A stretch of DNA of 64,000 nt from Halomonas sp. THAF5a (lineage in GTDB: Bacteria; Pseudomonadota; Gammaproteobacteria; Pseudomonadales; Halomonadaceae): contig NZ_CP045417.1 in the NCBI RefSeq assembly GCF_009363755.1, positions 186,001 through 250,000 of the forward strand, written 5' to 3'. The position numbers were made by a program, and so were the translations under genes. The number at the start of each line of letters is the position of its first letter. Position 1 is the stretch's first letter. The notes under the pieces were generated by a model. That model saw only the letters and a program-made list of their open reading frames with translations. It made no database searches and was not told the origin of the DNA. Shown in pieces: positions 55,442 to 63,544 of this stretch.

Positions 55442-55789
55442 TCAGCGCACCACGTCGATCGGCCCGTGATCGTCGCAGTGGTCACCGTGGGGGTGGTGCA
55501 GGTGGCCGTCGACCAGGTAGTCGGTGTGATCGCCATGCGGCACCGGCTCGTGGCCGCACCCCGGGCCGTGGACGTGGTCCGGGTCGTGCCCCTGGCACCG
55601 GTGGTGCGGCGTGCAGCCATCGGGGTTCGTCTCGGACACCTCGATGACGTGCTCATCCACGTGATCCTGATGGGGATGGTGCAGGTGCCCGTCGTGGAGG
55701 TAGTCGACATGGCCATCGTGCCTGATGCGCGTGTGGCCGCAATCCGGGCCATGCTGGTGGGGATGGTCGCGGTGGATCTCGCAGCTCAT
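55442..55789 (-). CDS. Small histidine-rich putative zinc-binding protein
   Basis: 115 residues, 28 of them His (24%) plus six Cys and many Asp. Two related halves: HGPDCGH...HDGHVDYLHDGHLHHPHQDH and HGPGCGH...HGDHTDYLVDGHLHHPHGDH, an internal duplication. There is no signal peptide, so it is cytoplasmic: a zinc store, buffer or chaperone are all possible. Very strong RBS (AAGGAGGTCATC). It stands between the zinc operon and luxS/znu. I saw no clear Zur box in its 222-bp upstream region. Confidence 0.8.
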   Translation of the reverse strand: MSCEIHRDHPHQHGPDCGHTRIRHDGHVDYLHDGHLHHPHQDHVDEHVIEVSETNPDGCTPHHRCQGHDPDHVHGPGCGHEPVPHGDHTDYLVDGHLHHPHGDHCDDHGPIDVVR

Positions 55790-56011
55790 GATGACCTCCT
55801 TGGGGGTATCATCTCGTCGAGGCCAGGCGTCACGGTGCTCAGGGCCGCCATGGTGTCATGCCAAGCCTTCACGTCATGATCTCATGTTAGTCCCCGCCCG
55901 GCGTTTTTCCAGCCGCTGGGGTTGGCGAACCGCCGACGCAACGAGCTACCATGCCCGCATCGAGCACGGCCCAGGCGGCCGCGTCCTTCCCCATGACCTG
56001 CAGGAGCCGAC

Positions 56012-56536
56012 ATGCCCCTACTCGACAGCTTTACCGTGGACCACACCATCATGAGCGCCCCCGCGGTGCGCGTCGCCAAGACCATGCGCTCCCCCTCGGG
56101 CGATACCATCACCGTCTTCGACCTGCGCTTCAACAAGCCCAACGAGGACCTGATGAGCGAGAAGGGGGTTCACACCCTGGAGCACCTGTTCGCCGGCTTC
56201 ATGCGCCAGCACCTGAACGGCGACGGCGTCGAGATCATCGATATCTCGCCCATGGGCTGTCGCACCGGTTTCTACATGAGCCTGCTGGGCAGCCCGAGCG
56301 AGCAGAGCGTTGCCGAGGCTTGGCAGGCCGCCATGCACGATGTGCTGAACGTCGAGCGCATGGAGGAGATTCCCGAGCTCAACGAGCATCAGTGTGGTAC
56401 CTACCTGATGCACTCCCTGGAGGAGGCGCAGGAGATCGCCCGGGGCATCATCGATCAGGGCATCGGGGTCAACCGGAACGACGACCTGGCCCTCAGCCCC
56501 GAGAAGCTCAAGACGCTCGGCAACGACCTGGGCTGA
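56012..56536 (+). CDS. luxS: LuxS, S-ribosylhomocysteine lyase
   Basis: 174 residues. Cleaves S-ribosylhomocysteine to homocysteine and the AI-2 precursor DPD, part of the activated-methyl cycle. Metal ligands H54 and H58 (HTLEH) and C128 are present, and catalytic C83 (MGCRTGF). Usual length. RBS CAGGAG. It lies between zinc-homeostasis genes, but LuxS is normally an Fe(II) or zinc enzyme, and no Zur site is visible at its promoter. It converges with znuB. Confidence 0.97.
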   Translation: MPLLDSFTVDHTIMSAPAVRVAKTMRSPSGDTITVFDLRFNKPNEDLMSEKGVHTLEHLFAGFMRQHLNGDGVEIIDISPMGCRTGFYMSLLGSPSEQSVAEAWQAAMHDVLNVERMEEIPELNEHQCGTYLMHSLEEAQEIARGIIDQGIGVNRNDDLALSPEKLKTLGNDLG

Positions 56537-56548
56537 GTGCCTCGCCGT

Positions 56549-56574
56549 CCGCCGCGCTCAAGGGGGCGCGGCGG
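56549..56574. terminator. Bidirectional GC hairpin between luxS and znuB
   Basis: CCGCCGCGC, 8-base loop, GCGCGGCGG. It overlaps the last codons of znuB (stop at 56558-56560) and has no T run. Confidence 0.5.
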
Positions 56575-57385
56575 AAGACGGCTCGGCGCGAGACAGCCGG
56601 CGCTTGAGCTGGCCGGCCAGGCTCGAGAGAGCGAACAGGATCGCCGCCAGGCAGACGATGGTGGGCCCGGTGGGGGTGTCGAGCCAGTAGGCGGCCTGCA
56701 GGCCGCCGGTGGTCGAGGCGGCCCCGATCACCGCGGCCACCAGGGCCATCGCCTCCGGGGTGCGGCAGAAGGGCCGGGCCGCGGCGGCCGGAATGATCAG
56801 CAGGGCGGCGATCAGCAGTACCCCCACCACCTTCAGCGCCACGGCCACCACCACGGCCAGCGACAGCGTCAGCACCAGCTGCTCGCGCCGGGGATCGATG
56901 CCGCTGGCCCGGGCGAGGTCGCCGTCCAGGGTCGCGGTGAGCAGCGCCGACCAGCGCCATCCTACCAGGCTGACGACCAGCAGCGCCCCGGCACCGATGA
57001 TGGCCAGGTCGTCCTTGCCGACCGCCAGGATGTCGCCGAACAGATAGGCCATCAGGTCGATGCGTACCCCGGAAAGGAACGAGACCGCCACCAGACCGAA
57101 GGCGAGCGCCGAGTGCGCCATGACGCCGAGCAGGGTATCCATGGCATAGCCTCGCCCGCTGAGCAGCGAGACCAGGGTGGCCATCAGCAGCGAGACCACC
57201 AGCACGCCGGCGAAGATGGACGTGGAGAGCAGCAGCGACAGCGCCACGCCGAGGATGGCGGCATGGGCGGTGGCGTCGCCGAAGTAGGCCATGCGCCGCC
57301 ATACCACGAAGCAGCCCAGCGGTGCGGCGGCGAGCACCACGCCGAGACCGGCCAGGGCGGCGCGTACCAGGAAGTCGTCGAGCAT
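56558..57385 (-). CDS. znuB: ZnuB, zinc ABC transporter permease
   Basis: 275 residues with eight to nine membrane helices, ABC-3 family. GCFVVWRRMAYFGDATAHAAILGVAL (near 25-50) and VKVVGVLLIAALLIIPAAAAR hold the family motifs. Inner-membrane channel for zinc. The start at 57385 shares one base with the znuC stop (TGATG), so the two are coupled. Its partner binding protein ZnuA is divergent at 58300. Confidence 0.95.
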   Translation of the reverse strand: MLDDFLVRAALAGLGVVLAAAPLGCFVVWRRMAYFGDATAHAAILGVALSLLLSTSIFAGVLVVSLLMATLVSLLSGRGYAMDTLLGVMAHSALAFGLVAVSFLSGVRIDLMAYLFGDILAVGKDDLAIIGAGALLVVSLVGWRWSALLTATLDGDLARASGIDPRREQLVLTLSLAVVVAVALKVVGVLLIAALLIIPAAAARPFCRTPEAMALVAAVIGAASTTGGLQAAYWLDTPTGPTIVCLAAILFALSSLAGQLKRRLSRAEPSSAAPP

Positions 57386-58152
57386 CAGCGGCTGGCCTCC
57401 AGTGGGGGTGTGCCGGTCGGCGCGGGCGTGCCGGCAGGGTGGTCGTGATGGATGTGGTTGTGGGCATGGCGATAGAACGCCAGGGCATCTACGGTGTCGG
57501 GCCCGAACAGTTCCCGATAGGCCGGCGACGCCAGCACCCGCTCGGGCGTGCCTTGGCAGCAGACATGGCGGTTCAGGCACACCACGCGGTCCGAGGCGCG
57601 CATTACCACGTGCAGCTCATGGCTGACCATCAGCACCGCGCAGCCCACTTCGCGCCGCACGCGCTCGATCTGGCGATAGAAGTCGGCGGTGCCGCGGTGA
57701 TCGAGGCCCTGGGTGGCCTCGTCGAGCAGCAGCAGGTCGGGCTGCTCCAGCAGGGCTCGAGCGAGCAGGATGCGCTGGAACTGCCCGCCGGAGAGATTCG
57801 TCACCTGCTGTCGGCCCAGTCCGGGGACGCCGGCGCGTTCCAGGGCCTGACGCAACGTCTGAGCCGAATGGCGACGCGGCAGGTTCAAAAAGCGGGTGAC
57901 CGTCATCGGCAGGGTGGGATCGATGGCCAGCCGCTGGGGCACGTAGCCGATGGTGAGGCCCGGCTGGCGCACGAGCCGGCCGCCGGCAGGCCGCACGGCG
58001 CCGATGATGGTGCGCAGCAGGGTCGACTTGCCGGAGCCGTTGGGGCCGACCAGGGTGACGATCTCACCGCGGTCGAGGCGCAGGTCGATGCCCTCGAGAA
58101 CGGTTCGCCCGCCGAGAACGACATGCAGGTCATCGAGCGAGAGCAGTGGCAT
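57385..58152 (-). CDS. znuC: ZnuC, zinc ABC transporter ATPase
   Basis: 255 residues. Walker A GPNGSGKST, LSGGQ signature (NLSGGQFQR), Walker B LLLLDEATQGLD, and SHELHVVM switch His. A C-terminal His-rich tail (HAHNHIHHDHPAG) is typical of ZnuC. Divergent from znuA across a Zur box. Zur itself, often encoded beside znuC, is not in the window. Confidence 0.96.
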   Translation of the reverse strand: MPLLSLDDLHVVLGGRTVLEGIDLRLDRGEIVTLVGPNGSGKSTLLRTIIGAVRPAGGRLVRQPGLTIGYVPQRLAIDPTLPMTVTRFLNLPRRHSAQTLRQALERAGVPGLGRQQVTNLSGGQFQRILLARALLEQPDLLLLDEATQGLDHRGTADFYRQIERVRREVGCAVLMVSHELHVVMRASDRVVCLNRHVCCQGTPERVLASPAYRELFGPDTVDALAFYRHAHNHIHHDHPAGTPAPTGTPPLEASR

Positions 58153-58223
58153 GGAGACCCTCCGGTGAGTTGCCGAGCCGGTGTGGGATGGCAGGGGCGT
58201 CGGATGGTGTTGACACGATCGTT

Positions 58224-58242
58224 AATGTTATAACATAACATT
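58224..58242. promoter_or_regulatory. Zur box between znuCB and znuA
   Basis: AATGTTATAACATAACATT is a 19-bp near-perfect palindrome; core GTTATAACATAAC differs from GTTATANTATAAC by one base. It lies 72 bp from the znuC start and 58 bp from the znuA start. Confidence 0.92.
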
Positions 58243-58299
58243 ATTCGGCTCAATCGCTCGTTTACTGCCCGCCCGTACCCTGGATCCCGGAGGAGAATG

Positions 58300-59427
58300 A
58301 TGAAGAACACCCTGCTACGTCCGCTCTGCCTGACCTGGCTGCTGGCACCCGCCGTCGCGGTGGCCGAGGTGCCCGCCGTGGCCGTGGATATCCCGCCGGT
58401 GCACTCGCTGGTCGACCGCGTGATGGGGGAGCTGGGCTCGCCCGACCTGGTGATCCAGCCGGGCGCCTCCCCGCACGGCTACTCCATGCGGCCCTCGGAG
58501 GCCGAGGCGCTGTCGCGGGCCGACGTCGTCTTCTGGGTCAGCGACGACCTGACGCCCTGGCTGGCTCGGGCCCGGCAGTCGCTGGCCGGCGACGCGCGGG
58601 AAGTGGAGCTGATGGAGGTGCCCGGCACGCTGCGTCACGCGTTTCGTCAGGGAGCGACGTTTGAGGCGCATGACCATGGGGGTGACGATCACGGCCACGA
58701 TGATCACGGGCACGACGATCACGGGCATGACGACCATGGCCACGATGACCACGGGCATGACGACCATGGCCACGATGATCACGGGCACGACGATCACGGG
58801 CATGACGACCATGGCCACGACGATCACGGGCATGACGACCATGGCCACGGCCATGCCCATGAGGGCCTGGACCCGCACGGTTGGCTCGACCCGGTGAACG
58901 CCCAGGCCTGGCTCGAGGCCATCGCCGCATCGCTGGCCGAGCTTGATCCCGACAACGCCGACGTCTATCGCCAGAACGCGGCCGAGGGACAGGCCGAGCT
59001 GGACACCCTGATCGACGAACTGAACGACCGCCTCGCGGATGCCCGTGGGACGCGCTTCATCGTCTTCCACGATGCCTATCAGTACTTCGAGCACCGCTTC
59101 GAGGTGCCGGCGGCCGGGGCGATCTCCCTGGGCGATGCCTCGGACCCGAGCCCGGCGCGCATCCGCGAGATCCAGGCGCGCGTCGCCGAGCTCGGTGTCC
59201 AGTGCGTGTTCCGTGAGCCGCAGTACAACCCGGCGCTGGTCGAGAGCGTGTTCGAGGGCACCGGCGTCGAGACCTCGATCGTCATCGATCCCCTCGGTGT
59301 CGACCTGCCGCTCGGTGAGACGCTCTATCCGCAGCTGCTGCATGGGCTGGCCGAAGGCGTGGCACGCTGCGCCGTCCAGGCGGCATCGTCCGGCGGTCAT
59401 GGCCATGATCACGATGACGCCGGGTGA
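58300..59427 (+). CDS. znuA: ZnuA, periplasmic zinc-binding protein with expanded His loop
   Basis: 375 residues. Signal peptide (about 1-22), then cluster A-I fold: DIPPVHSLVDRVMGELGSPDLVIQPGASPHGYSMRPSEA. The zinc-binding loop (about 124-192) is greatly enlarged by 11 DDHGH pentads, followed by HGHAHEGLDPHGWLD. C-terminal half: FIVFHDAYQYFEHRF. The start at 58300 is better spaced from GGAGGAG than the ATG one codon earlier. Zur box upstream. It ends in another short His tail (GGHGHDHDDAG). Confidence 0.96.
   Translation: MKNTLLRPLCLTWLLAPAVAVAEVPAVAVDIPPVHSLVDRVMGELGSPDLVIQPGASPHGYSMRPSEAEALSRADVVFWVSDDLTPWLARARQSLAGDAREVELMEVPGTLRHAFRQGATFEAHDHGGDDHGHDDHGHDDHGHDDHGHDDHGHDDHGHDDHGHDDHGHDDHGHDDHGHDDHGHGHAHEGLDPHGWLDPVNAQAWLEAIAASLAELDPDNADVYRQNAAEGQAELDTLIDELNDRLADARGTRFIVFHDAYQYFEHRFEVPAAGAISLGDASDPSPARIREIQARVAELGVQCVFREPQYNPALVESVFEGTGVETSIVIDPLGVDLPLGETLYPQLLHGLAEGVARCAVQAASSGGHGHDHDDAG
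58684..58848 (+). repeat. Eleven tandem 15-bp units in znuA
   Basis: Eleven in-frame 15-bp units of the type GAYGAYCAYGGSCAY, each coding DDHGH, differ only at synonymous positions. Some pairs of units recur in the same order (units 3-4, 8-9 and 10-11), indicating recent expansion of larger blocks. The copy number can change by slippage without breaking the frame. Confidence 0.95.
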
Positions 59428-59475
59428 CGCGATGGGGGCAGCGCAGCCTCCTGGGGCCTGAACTGACCGAGTGGG

Positions 59476-60087
59476 TTACCGAACGAAACGCCGCGCGGCG
59501 GCCTCGGGGTCCGGCGTGCCGCAGATGGCGGAGATCACCGCCAGGCCGTCGGCGCCCGCCCGGTACACCGCCTCGGCGTGCTCGACCTTGAGCCCGCCGA
59601 TGGCCACGCTCGGCAGCGGACTCGCCGCCACCAAGGCGGCCAGGCCGTCGACGCCCAGCGGCTCGGCGTGGTCATGCTTGCTGGGGGTGGCGAACACCGG
59701 GCCGAGCCCGAGGTAGTCCAGGGCGCTCGGGTCGAGGCGGGCGAGCTGCTCGTGGGTCTGCACCGAGAGGCCGAGGATCCCCTGTGGGCCCAGGGCGGCG
59801 CGGGCCCGGGCCACGTCGCCGTCGTCCTGGCCGATGTGCAGCCCGTCGGCCTCCGCGGCGAGCGCCACCTCCAGCCGGTCGTTGATGATCAGCGGCACGC
59901 CGGTGCCGGCCAGCAGCGCCTTGAGGCGGCGGGCCTGGTCGATCATCTCGGCGTCACTGGCGTGCTTGTCGCGCAGCTGCACCAGGGTCACGCCGCCGCG
60001 CACCGCGGCGGCGACGGTCGCCTCCAGGCCGTGGTCCGCGCAGAGGCCGGCGTCGGTGACGAGGTAGAGCGAGAGATCAAGGGGCAT
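59476..60087 (-). CDS. thiE: Thiamine-phosphate synthase ThiE
   Basis: 203 residues, TIM barrel. Joins HMP-PP and thiazole phosphate. Motifs: VTLVQLRDKHASDAEMI, LIINDRLEVALAAEADGLHIGQDD, LGLSVQTHEQL, YLGLGPVFATPSKHDH, and AIGGL. Starts within the last 11 bases of thiM, so the two are coupled and both lie behind the TPP riboswitch. With ThiM it salvages thiazole. Confidence 0.95.
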   Translation of the reverse strand: MPLDLSLYLVTDAGLCADHGLEATVAAAVRGGVTLVQLRDKHASDAEMIDQARRLKALLAGTGVPLIINDRLEVALAAEADGLHIGQDDGDVARARAALGPQGILGLSVQTHEQLARLDPSALDYLGLGPVFATPSKHDHAEPLGVDGLAALVAASPLPSVAIGGLKVEHAEAVYRAGADGLAVISAICGTPDPEAAARRFVR

Positions 60088-60883
60088 CGGTCATCTCCAG
60101 GCGGGCCCGCTCGGCGAGGGCCTCGTGGTCGAGGTGGTAGAGGGCGTCGAGGAAGGCGACCGCGAAGCTGCCGGGGCCGCGGGCCGTCTCGCCGGCGAGC
60201 TCGCCGGCCACGGCGTAGCCAGCGAGCGCCGCCGTCGTCGCCGCGAAGTGGTCGTCGGCGCCGGCCAGGAAGGCCGCCACCACCCCGGTCAGCGCGCAGC
60301 CCAGAGTGGTGACCCGGGGCATCAACGGGTGGCCGCCGCGCACCCGGGCGAGGCGCCGGCCGTCGGTGACCAGGTCCACCTCGCCGGTCACCGCCACCAC
60401 GCCGCCGGTCCGCTCGGCCAGGCGACGGGCGGCCGCCAGGGCCGCCTCGGCGGGGTCGGTGCTGTCCACGCCGCGGCCGCCGCCGGCGCCGCCCGCCAGG
60501 GCGATGATCTCCGAGGCGTTGCCGCGGATCACGTCCGGCGAGAGCGCCAGCAGCCGCTCGCCGGTCTCGCGGCGGTAGCGGGTGGCGCCCACCGCCACCG
60601 GGTCCAGCACCCAGGGGCGTCCCGTCTCGCCGGCGGCCAGTGCGGCGGCCTCCATGGCGTCGACCCAGTGGGGCGAGAGGGTGCCGATGTTGATCGTCAG
60701 GGCGCCGGCCAGGGCGGTGAACTCGGCGGCCTCCTCGCGGGCGTGGACCATAGCCGGCGAGGCGCCGAGCGCCAGCAGCACGTTGGCCATGCTGTTCATG
60801 GCCACGTGGTTGGTGATGTTGTGGACCAGCGGGCGGGTCTCGCGCACCCGGTCGAGGTGCGCGGCGGGGTCGATGTGATGCAT
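60077..60883 (-). CDS. thiM: Hydroxyethylthiazole kinase ThiM
   Basis: 268 residues, ribokinase-like. Phosphorylates hydroxyethylthiazole for salvage. VHNITNHVAMNSMANVLLALGASPAM near the N-terminus and RVTTLGCALTGVVAAFLAG (anion hole, catalytic Cys) near the C-terminus are diagnostic. The ATG at 60883 gives the normal N-terminus; upstream in-frame sequence belongs to the riboswitch leader. First gene of thiM-thiE. Confidence 0.95.
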   Translation of the reverse strand: MHHIDPAAHLDRVRETRPLVHNITNHVAMNSMANVLLALGASPAMVHAREEAAEFTALAGALTINIGTLSPHWVDAMEAAALAAGETGRPWVLDPVAVGATRYRRETGERLLALSPDVIRGNASEIIALAGGAGGGRGVDSTDPAEAALAAARRLAERTGGVVAVTGEVDLVTDGRRLARVRGGHPLMPRVTTLGCALTGVVAAFLAGADDHFAATTAALAGYAVAGELAGETARGPGSFAVAFLDALYHLDHEALAERARLEMTDAP

Positions 60884-60936
60884 GGGGCCTCCCCGGCGGG
60901 GAGGTGCCGGCGCGGCGGCGGCCGGCGCGGCACGAC

Positions 60937-61013
60937 TCCCTACGCCGGCATTGTCCGGGTCAGGTGCCAAGGGTGCGTCTCAGCCGTGTCGATATCGCCA
61001 CGGCGCCCCTGTC
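60937..61013 (-). ncRNA. TPP riboswitch (THI element) upstream of thiM
   Basis: Read on the minus strand: GGCTGAGACGCACCC carries the conserved CTGAGA, followed by GCACCTGACCCGGACAATGCC and GGCGTAGGGA, the ACCTGA..C.GG.TAATGCC.GCG.AGGGA signature of thi-boxes. The 3' edge lies 54 bases before thiM, and GC-rich sequence between them can form an alternative hairpin (GGAGGTGCC...). It should lower thiM-thiE expression when thiamine pyrophosphate is high. Confidence 0.93.
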
Positions 61014-61061
61014 GTCAGGCCCCACTATCCGTGTCGCCCCGGCGGCTGTAAAGAGTGGGCG

Positions 61062-61328
61062 TCAGGCCAGCAGCTGAATGCCGACCAGGGTGACCAGGCT
61101 GGCCAGGGTCAGGCAGTAGAGGGTCTCCCGGGCCTCCTCCTGCTGGAGCAGGCCGGGCGTCAGCAGCGCCAGCCCCGACGCCCCCAGGGCGACCAGCTCC
61201 AGCGGGATCGCCACCGGCTGCCAGCCGACCAGCAGCGCGCCAAGGGCCAGCAGCAGCAGGCCCGCGATGACGAGCCCGCCGGCCTGTCGGGCGTGGACGG
61301 TCAGGGCCTCCAGGGGGATCGTGCTCAT
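61062..61328 (-). CDS. Small membrane protein of unknown function
   Basis: 88 residues with two to three hydrophobic segments (about 18-33, 38-58, 68-88) and a single Cys in the last helix. I do not recognise the family. It has a separate start with moderate RBS (AGGAGATGACC) and lies between sulP and thiM in the same direction. Function unknown; it could be linked to either neighbour or to none. Confidence 0.55.
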   Translation of the reverse strand: MSTIPLEALTVHARQAGGLVIAGLLLLALGALLVGWQPVAIPLELVALGASGLALLTPGLLQQEEARETLYCLTLASLVTLVGIQLLA

Positions 61329-61447
61329 GCGGTCATCTCCTCGTCGTGGCCGGGCCGCGCATCGGCCCCGTACCCTGACGCTACGGGGGGCAGCTTAACG
61401 GCCGCTTAAGGGGAGATGACCGTCGCGTGTCAGTGGCCCTGGGACGC

Positions 61448-63187
61448 TCAGACGGGTCGCTCGAGCCAGCGCTGCGCCACGCGTCGACCCCGCGGAAGAT
61501 CCCGGCACCAGGTCAGCCGGCCGGCCGATCGGCGGATGCCCGCCCGGCGCAGCTTGACGAGGATCCGCGTTGGCAGGCCGACCAGCACCAGCGAGACGCC
61601 TTCGCGGTGCACCTCGTCGATCAGCGCCTCGAGGGCCACGATGGCGGTGCCGTCCATGCTCGGCACATCGTGCATGTCGAGGATGACGACCCGCACCTGC
61701 GGGTCCACGCGATGCAGCGAGGTGAGCGCCTTCTCGGCGGCGCCGAAGAACAGCGGGCCGTCGACGTCGTAGAGGGCGATCGCGTCGGGCAGCGCCTCGA
61801 CGTCGGTCCGGGGCGCGCCGTCGACGCGACGGGTCTCGGTGAGCAGCGCCATGCGCCGGATGAACAGGGCGGCGGCCAGGCCCATGCCCACCCCCACGGC
61901 CAGCACCATGTCGAAGAGCACGGTCAGGGTGAAGCAGGTCGCGAGGATGGCCACGTCACCCGGCGGGGCCGAGCGCAGGGTGTGCAGGACATGACGGGCC
62001 TCGCTCATGTTCCAGGCGACGATGAACAGCAGGGCCGCCAGCGCGGCCATCGGTACCCGCCCCAGCAGCTCCGCCAGGGCCACCACCGCCAGCAGCACCA
62101 CCAGCGCGTGTACCACGGCCGCGATCGGCGAGCGGGCGCCGCTTCGGATATTGGTGGCGGTGCGGGCAATGGCGGCCGTGGCGGTGATGCCGCCGAACAG
62201 CGGCGCGACGATGTTACCGAGCCCCTGGCCGATGAGTTCGGCGTTGGGATCATGTCGGGTCCGGGTCAGCCCGTCGGAGACCACGGCGCACAGCAGCGAT
62301 TCGATCGCCCCCAGCAGGGCGATGGCGAAGGCGGGCCCCAGCAGGGCGCGAATCAGGGCGAAATCCACCGCCAGGGGCTCGCCGTTCGCGCCGGGCAGTC
62401 GCCAGGGCGCGATGAAGCTCGGCGCGATGGGGGGAATGCCGCCGCCCGCCTCGCCCTGAGCCTCCCATGTGAAGCGCGAGGCGATGGTCGCCACCTCCGC
62501 GCCCGACCCGGCCAGCCAGTGGTTGATGGCAAAGGCGGCCAGGGCCCCGGCCACCAGGCCGACCAGCGGCGCCGGAATCGGCAGCCCCAGGCGCGGCCAG
62601 AGCAGCATGACCCCCAGGGCGAAGAGGCCGACCCCCAGCTCGAGGGGGGCCACGGTCGGCAGCGACATGGCGATCTGCCCGAGGTTCTCGACGAAATGCT
62701 CGCCCAGCTCGACCTCGAGGCCCAGGAAGTCGGGCAGCTGCAGCACCGCGATCACCACCGCGATGCCCGCGGTGAAGCCGAGCACCACCGGATAGGGCAC
62801 GAACTGGATCAGGCGCCCCATGCCGGTGAGGCCCAGTGCCACGAGGATCACGCCGGCCATCATCGAGGCGATCAGCAAGCCCCCCAGGCCGAACTGCTGG
62901 ACGACAGGGAAGAGGATGACGACGAAGGCCGCGGTCGGGCCCGAGACATTGAAGCGCGAGCCGCCGGTCAACGCGATAAGCACACCGGCGACGATCGCCG
63001 TATAGAGCCCGTGCTGGGGAGGCACGCCGGTGGCGATCGCCAGTGCCATGGAGAGCGGCACCGCCACGGTGCCGACGGTCAGCCCGGCCAGGCTGTCGCG
63101 GCGCAGGTCGTCCAGGCCGTAGCCGTCTCGCCAGGCCGCGCGCAGGCCGGTGGCGATGGCGGGAAGAGACGGTCGGTGGCGTGCCAT
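61448..63187 (-). CDS. SulP-family anion transporter with STAS domain
   Basis: 579 residues. The N-terminal transport domain has the SulP start RDSLAGLTVGTVAVPLSMALAIATGVPPQHGLYTAIVAG and SRFNVSGPTAAFVVIL; then about 12-14 helices; the C-terminal STAS domain (about 450-550) has the SMDGTAIVALEALI motif. Substrate may be sulfate, bicarbonate or another anion. Divergent from a ribbon-helix-helix gene, with repeat motifs between, suggesting that protein controls it. Confidence 0.9.
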   Translation of the reverse strand: MARHRPSLPAIATGLRAAWRDGYGLDDLRRDSLAGLTVGTVAVPLSMALAIATGVPPQHGLYTAIVAGVLIALTGGSRFNVSGPTAAFVVILFPVVQQFGLGGLLIASMMAGVILVALGLTGMGRLIQFVPYPVVLGFTAGIAVVIAVLQLPDFLGLEVELGEHFVENLGQIAMSLPTVAPLELGVGLFALGVMLLWPRLGLPIPAPLVGLVAGALAAFAINHWLAGSGAEVATIASRFTWEAQGEAGGGIPPIAPSFIAPWRLPGANGEPLAVDFALIRALLGPAFAIALLGAIESLLCAVVSDGLTRTRHDPNAELIGQGLGNIVAPLFGGITATAAIARTATNIRSGARSPIAAVVHALVVLLAVVALAELLGRVPMAALAALLFIVAWNMSEARHVLHTLRSAPPGDVAILATCFTLTVLFDMVLAVGVGMGLAAALFIRRMALLTETRRVDGAPRTDVEALPDAIALYDVDGPLFFGAAEKALTSLHRVDPQVRVVILDMHDVPSMDGTAIVALEALIDEVHREGVSLVLVGLPTRILVKLRRAGIRRSAGRLTWCRDLPRGRRVAQRWLERPV

Positions 63188-63220
63188 GCAGGATCCTCCC
63201 GGAGATCGCGGCGGTGATCT

Positions 63221-63317
63221 ATGTTAACGACATTAACATGTGATTGGCATGGTCGGCAAAGACGCCACCGGCGTTGCCCAGCAGGGAAGTGAGCATTAAC
63301 ATTTGATGATAATGCTC
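63221..63317. promoter_or_regulatory. Candidate operator array between sulP and the RHH gene
   Basis: ATGTTAACGACATTAACAT (63221-63239) is a palindrome with TTAACAT arms. CATTAACATGTGAT (63231-63244) is repeated as CATTAACATTTGAT at 63294-63307. GAGCATTA (63291-63298) pairs with TAATGCTC (63310-63317). AT-rich in a GC-rich setting, and close to both start codons. Confidence 0.55.
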
Positions 63318-63329
63318 TGGAGAAGCGAC

Positions 63330-63524
63330 ATGGAAAAGAAGACGGCACGCCTGACCCTGCTGATCGATCCGCACAAGAAGCGTGCCTTCGAGCAGCTCTG
63401 CGCGGCCCAGGACCTGACGCCCTCTCAGGTCGTGAGACAGCTGATTCGCGACTATCTGGGCGAGCACGGCGTGGACTACGAGTCGCGACCCGATCGGGCC
63501 AGTGAGGCGCCTGAGAAGCGCTGA
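63330..63524 (+). CDS. Ribbon-helix-helix (CopG-like) DNA-binding protein
   Basis: 64 residues. KKTARLTLLIDPHKKRAFEQLCAAQDLTPSQVVRQLIRDYL fits the beta-strand plus two-helix RHH fold (about 3-45). It would dimerise and bind DNA, probably the repeats just upstream. The ATG at 63330 follows TGGAG with suitable spacing; an earlier in-frame ATG lies in the operator. Divergent from sulP. There is no toxin-like partner beside it. Confidence 0.75.
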   Translation: MEKKTARLTLLIDPHKKRAFEQLCAAQDLTPSQVVRQLIRDYLGEHGVDYESRPDRASEAPEKR

Positions 63525-63544
63525 GGCTCAGCGCCTGGCCTGCG

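Noticed and set aside
58684..58848. CRISPR-like array
   Set aside because: Units are contiguous with no spacers, in frame with znuA, and code DDHGH. It is a protein repeat.
63221..63239. Third Zur box before sulP/RHH
   Set aside because: ATGTTAACGACATTAACAT shares AT-rich arms with Zur sites but does not fit GTTATANTATAAC; the adjacent RHH protein is a simpler explanation.
63330..63524. Antitoxin of a toxin-antitoxin pair
   Set aside because: The RHH fold fits, but no small toxin-like gene is adjacent; the downstream gene is a histidine kinase on the other strand.
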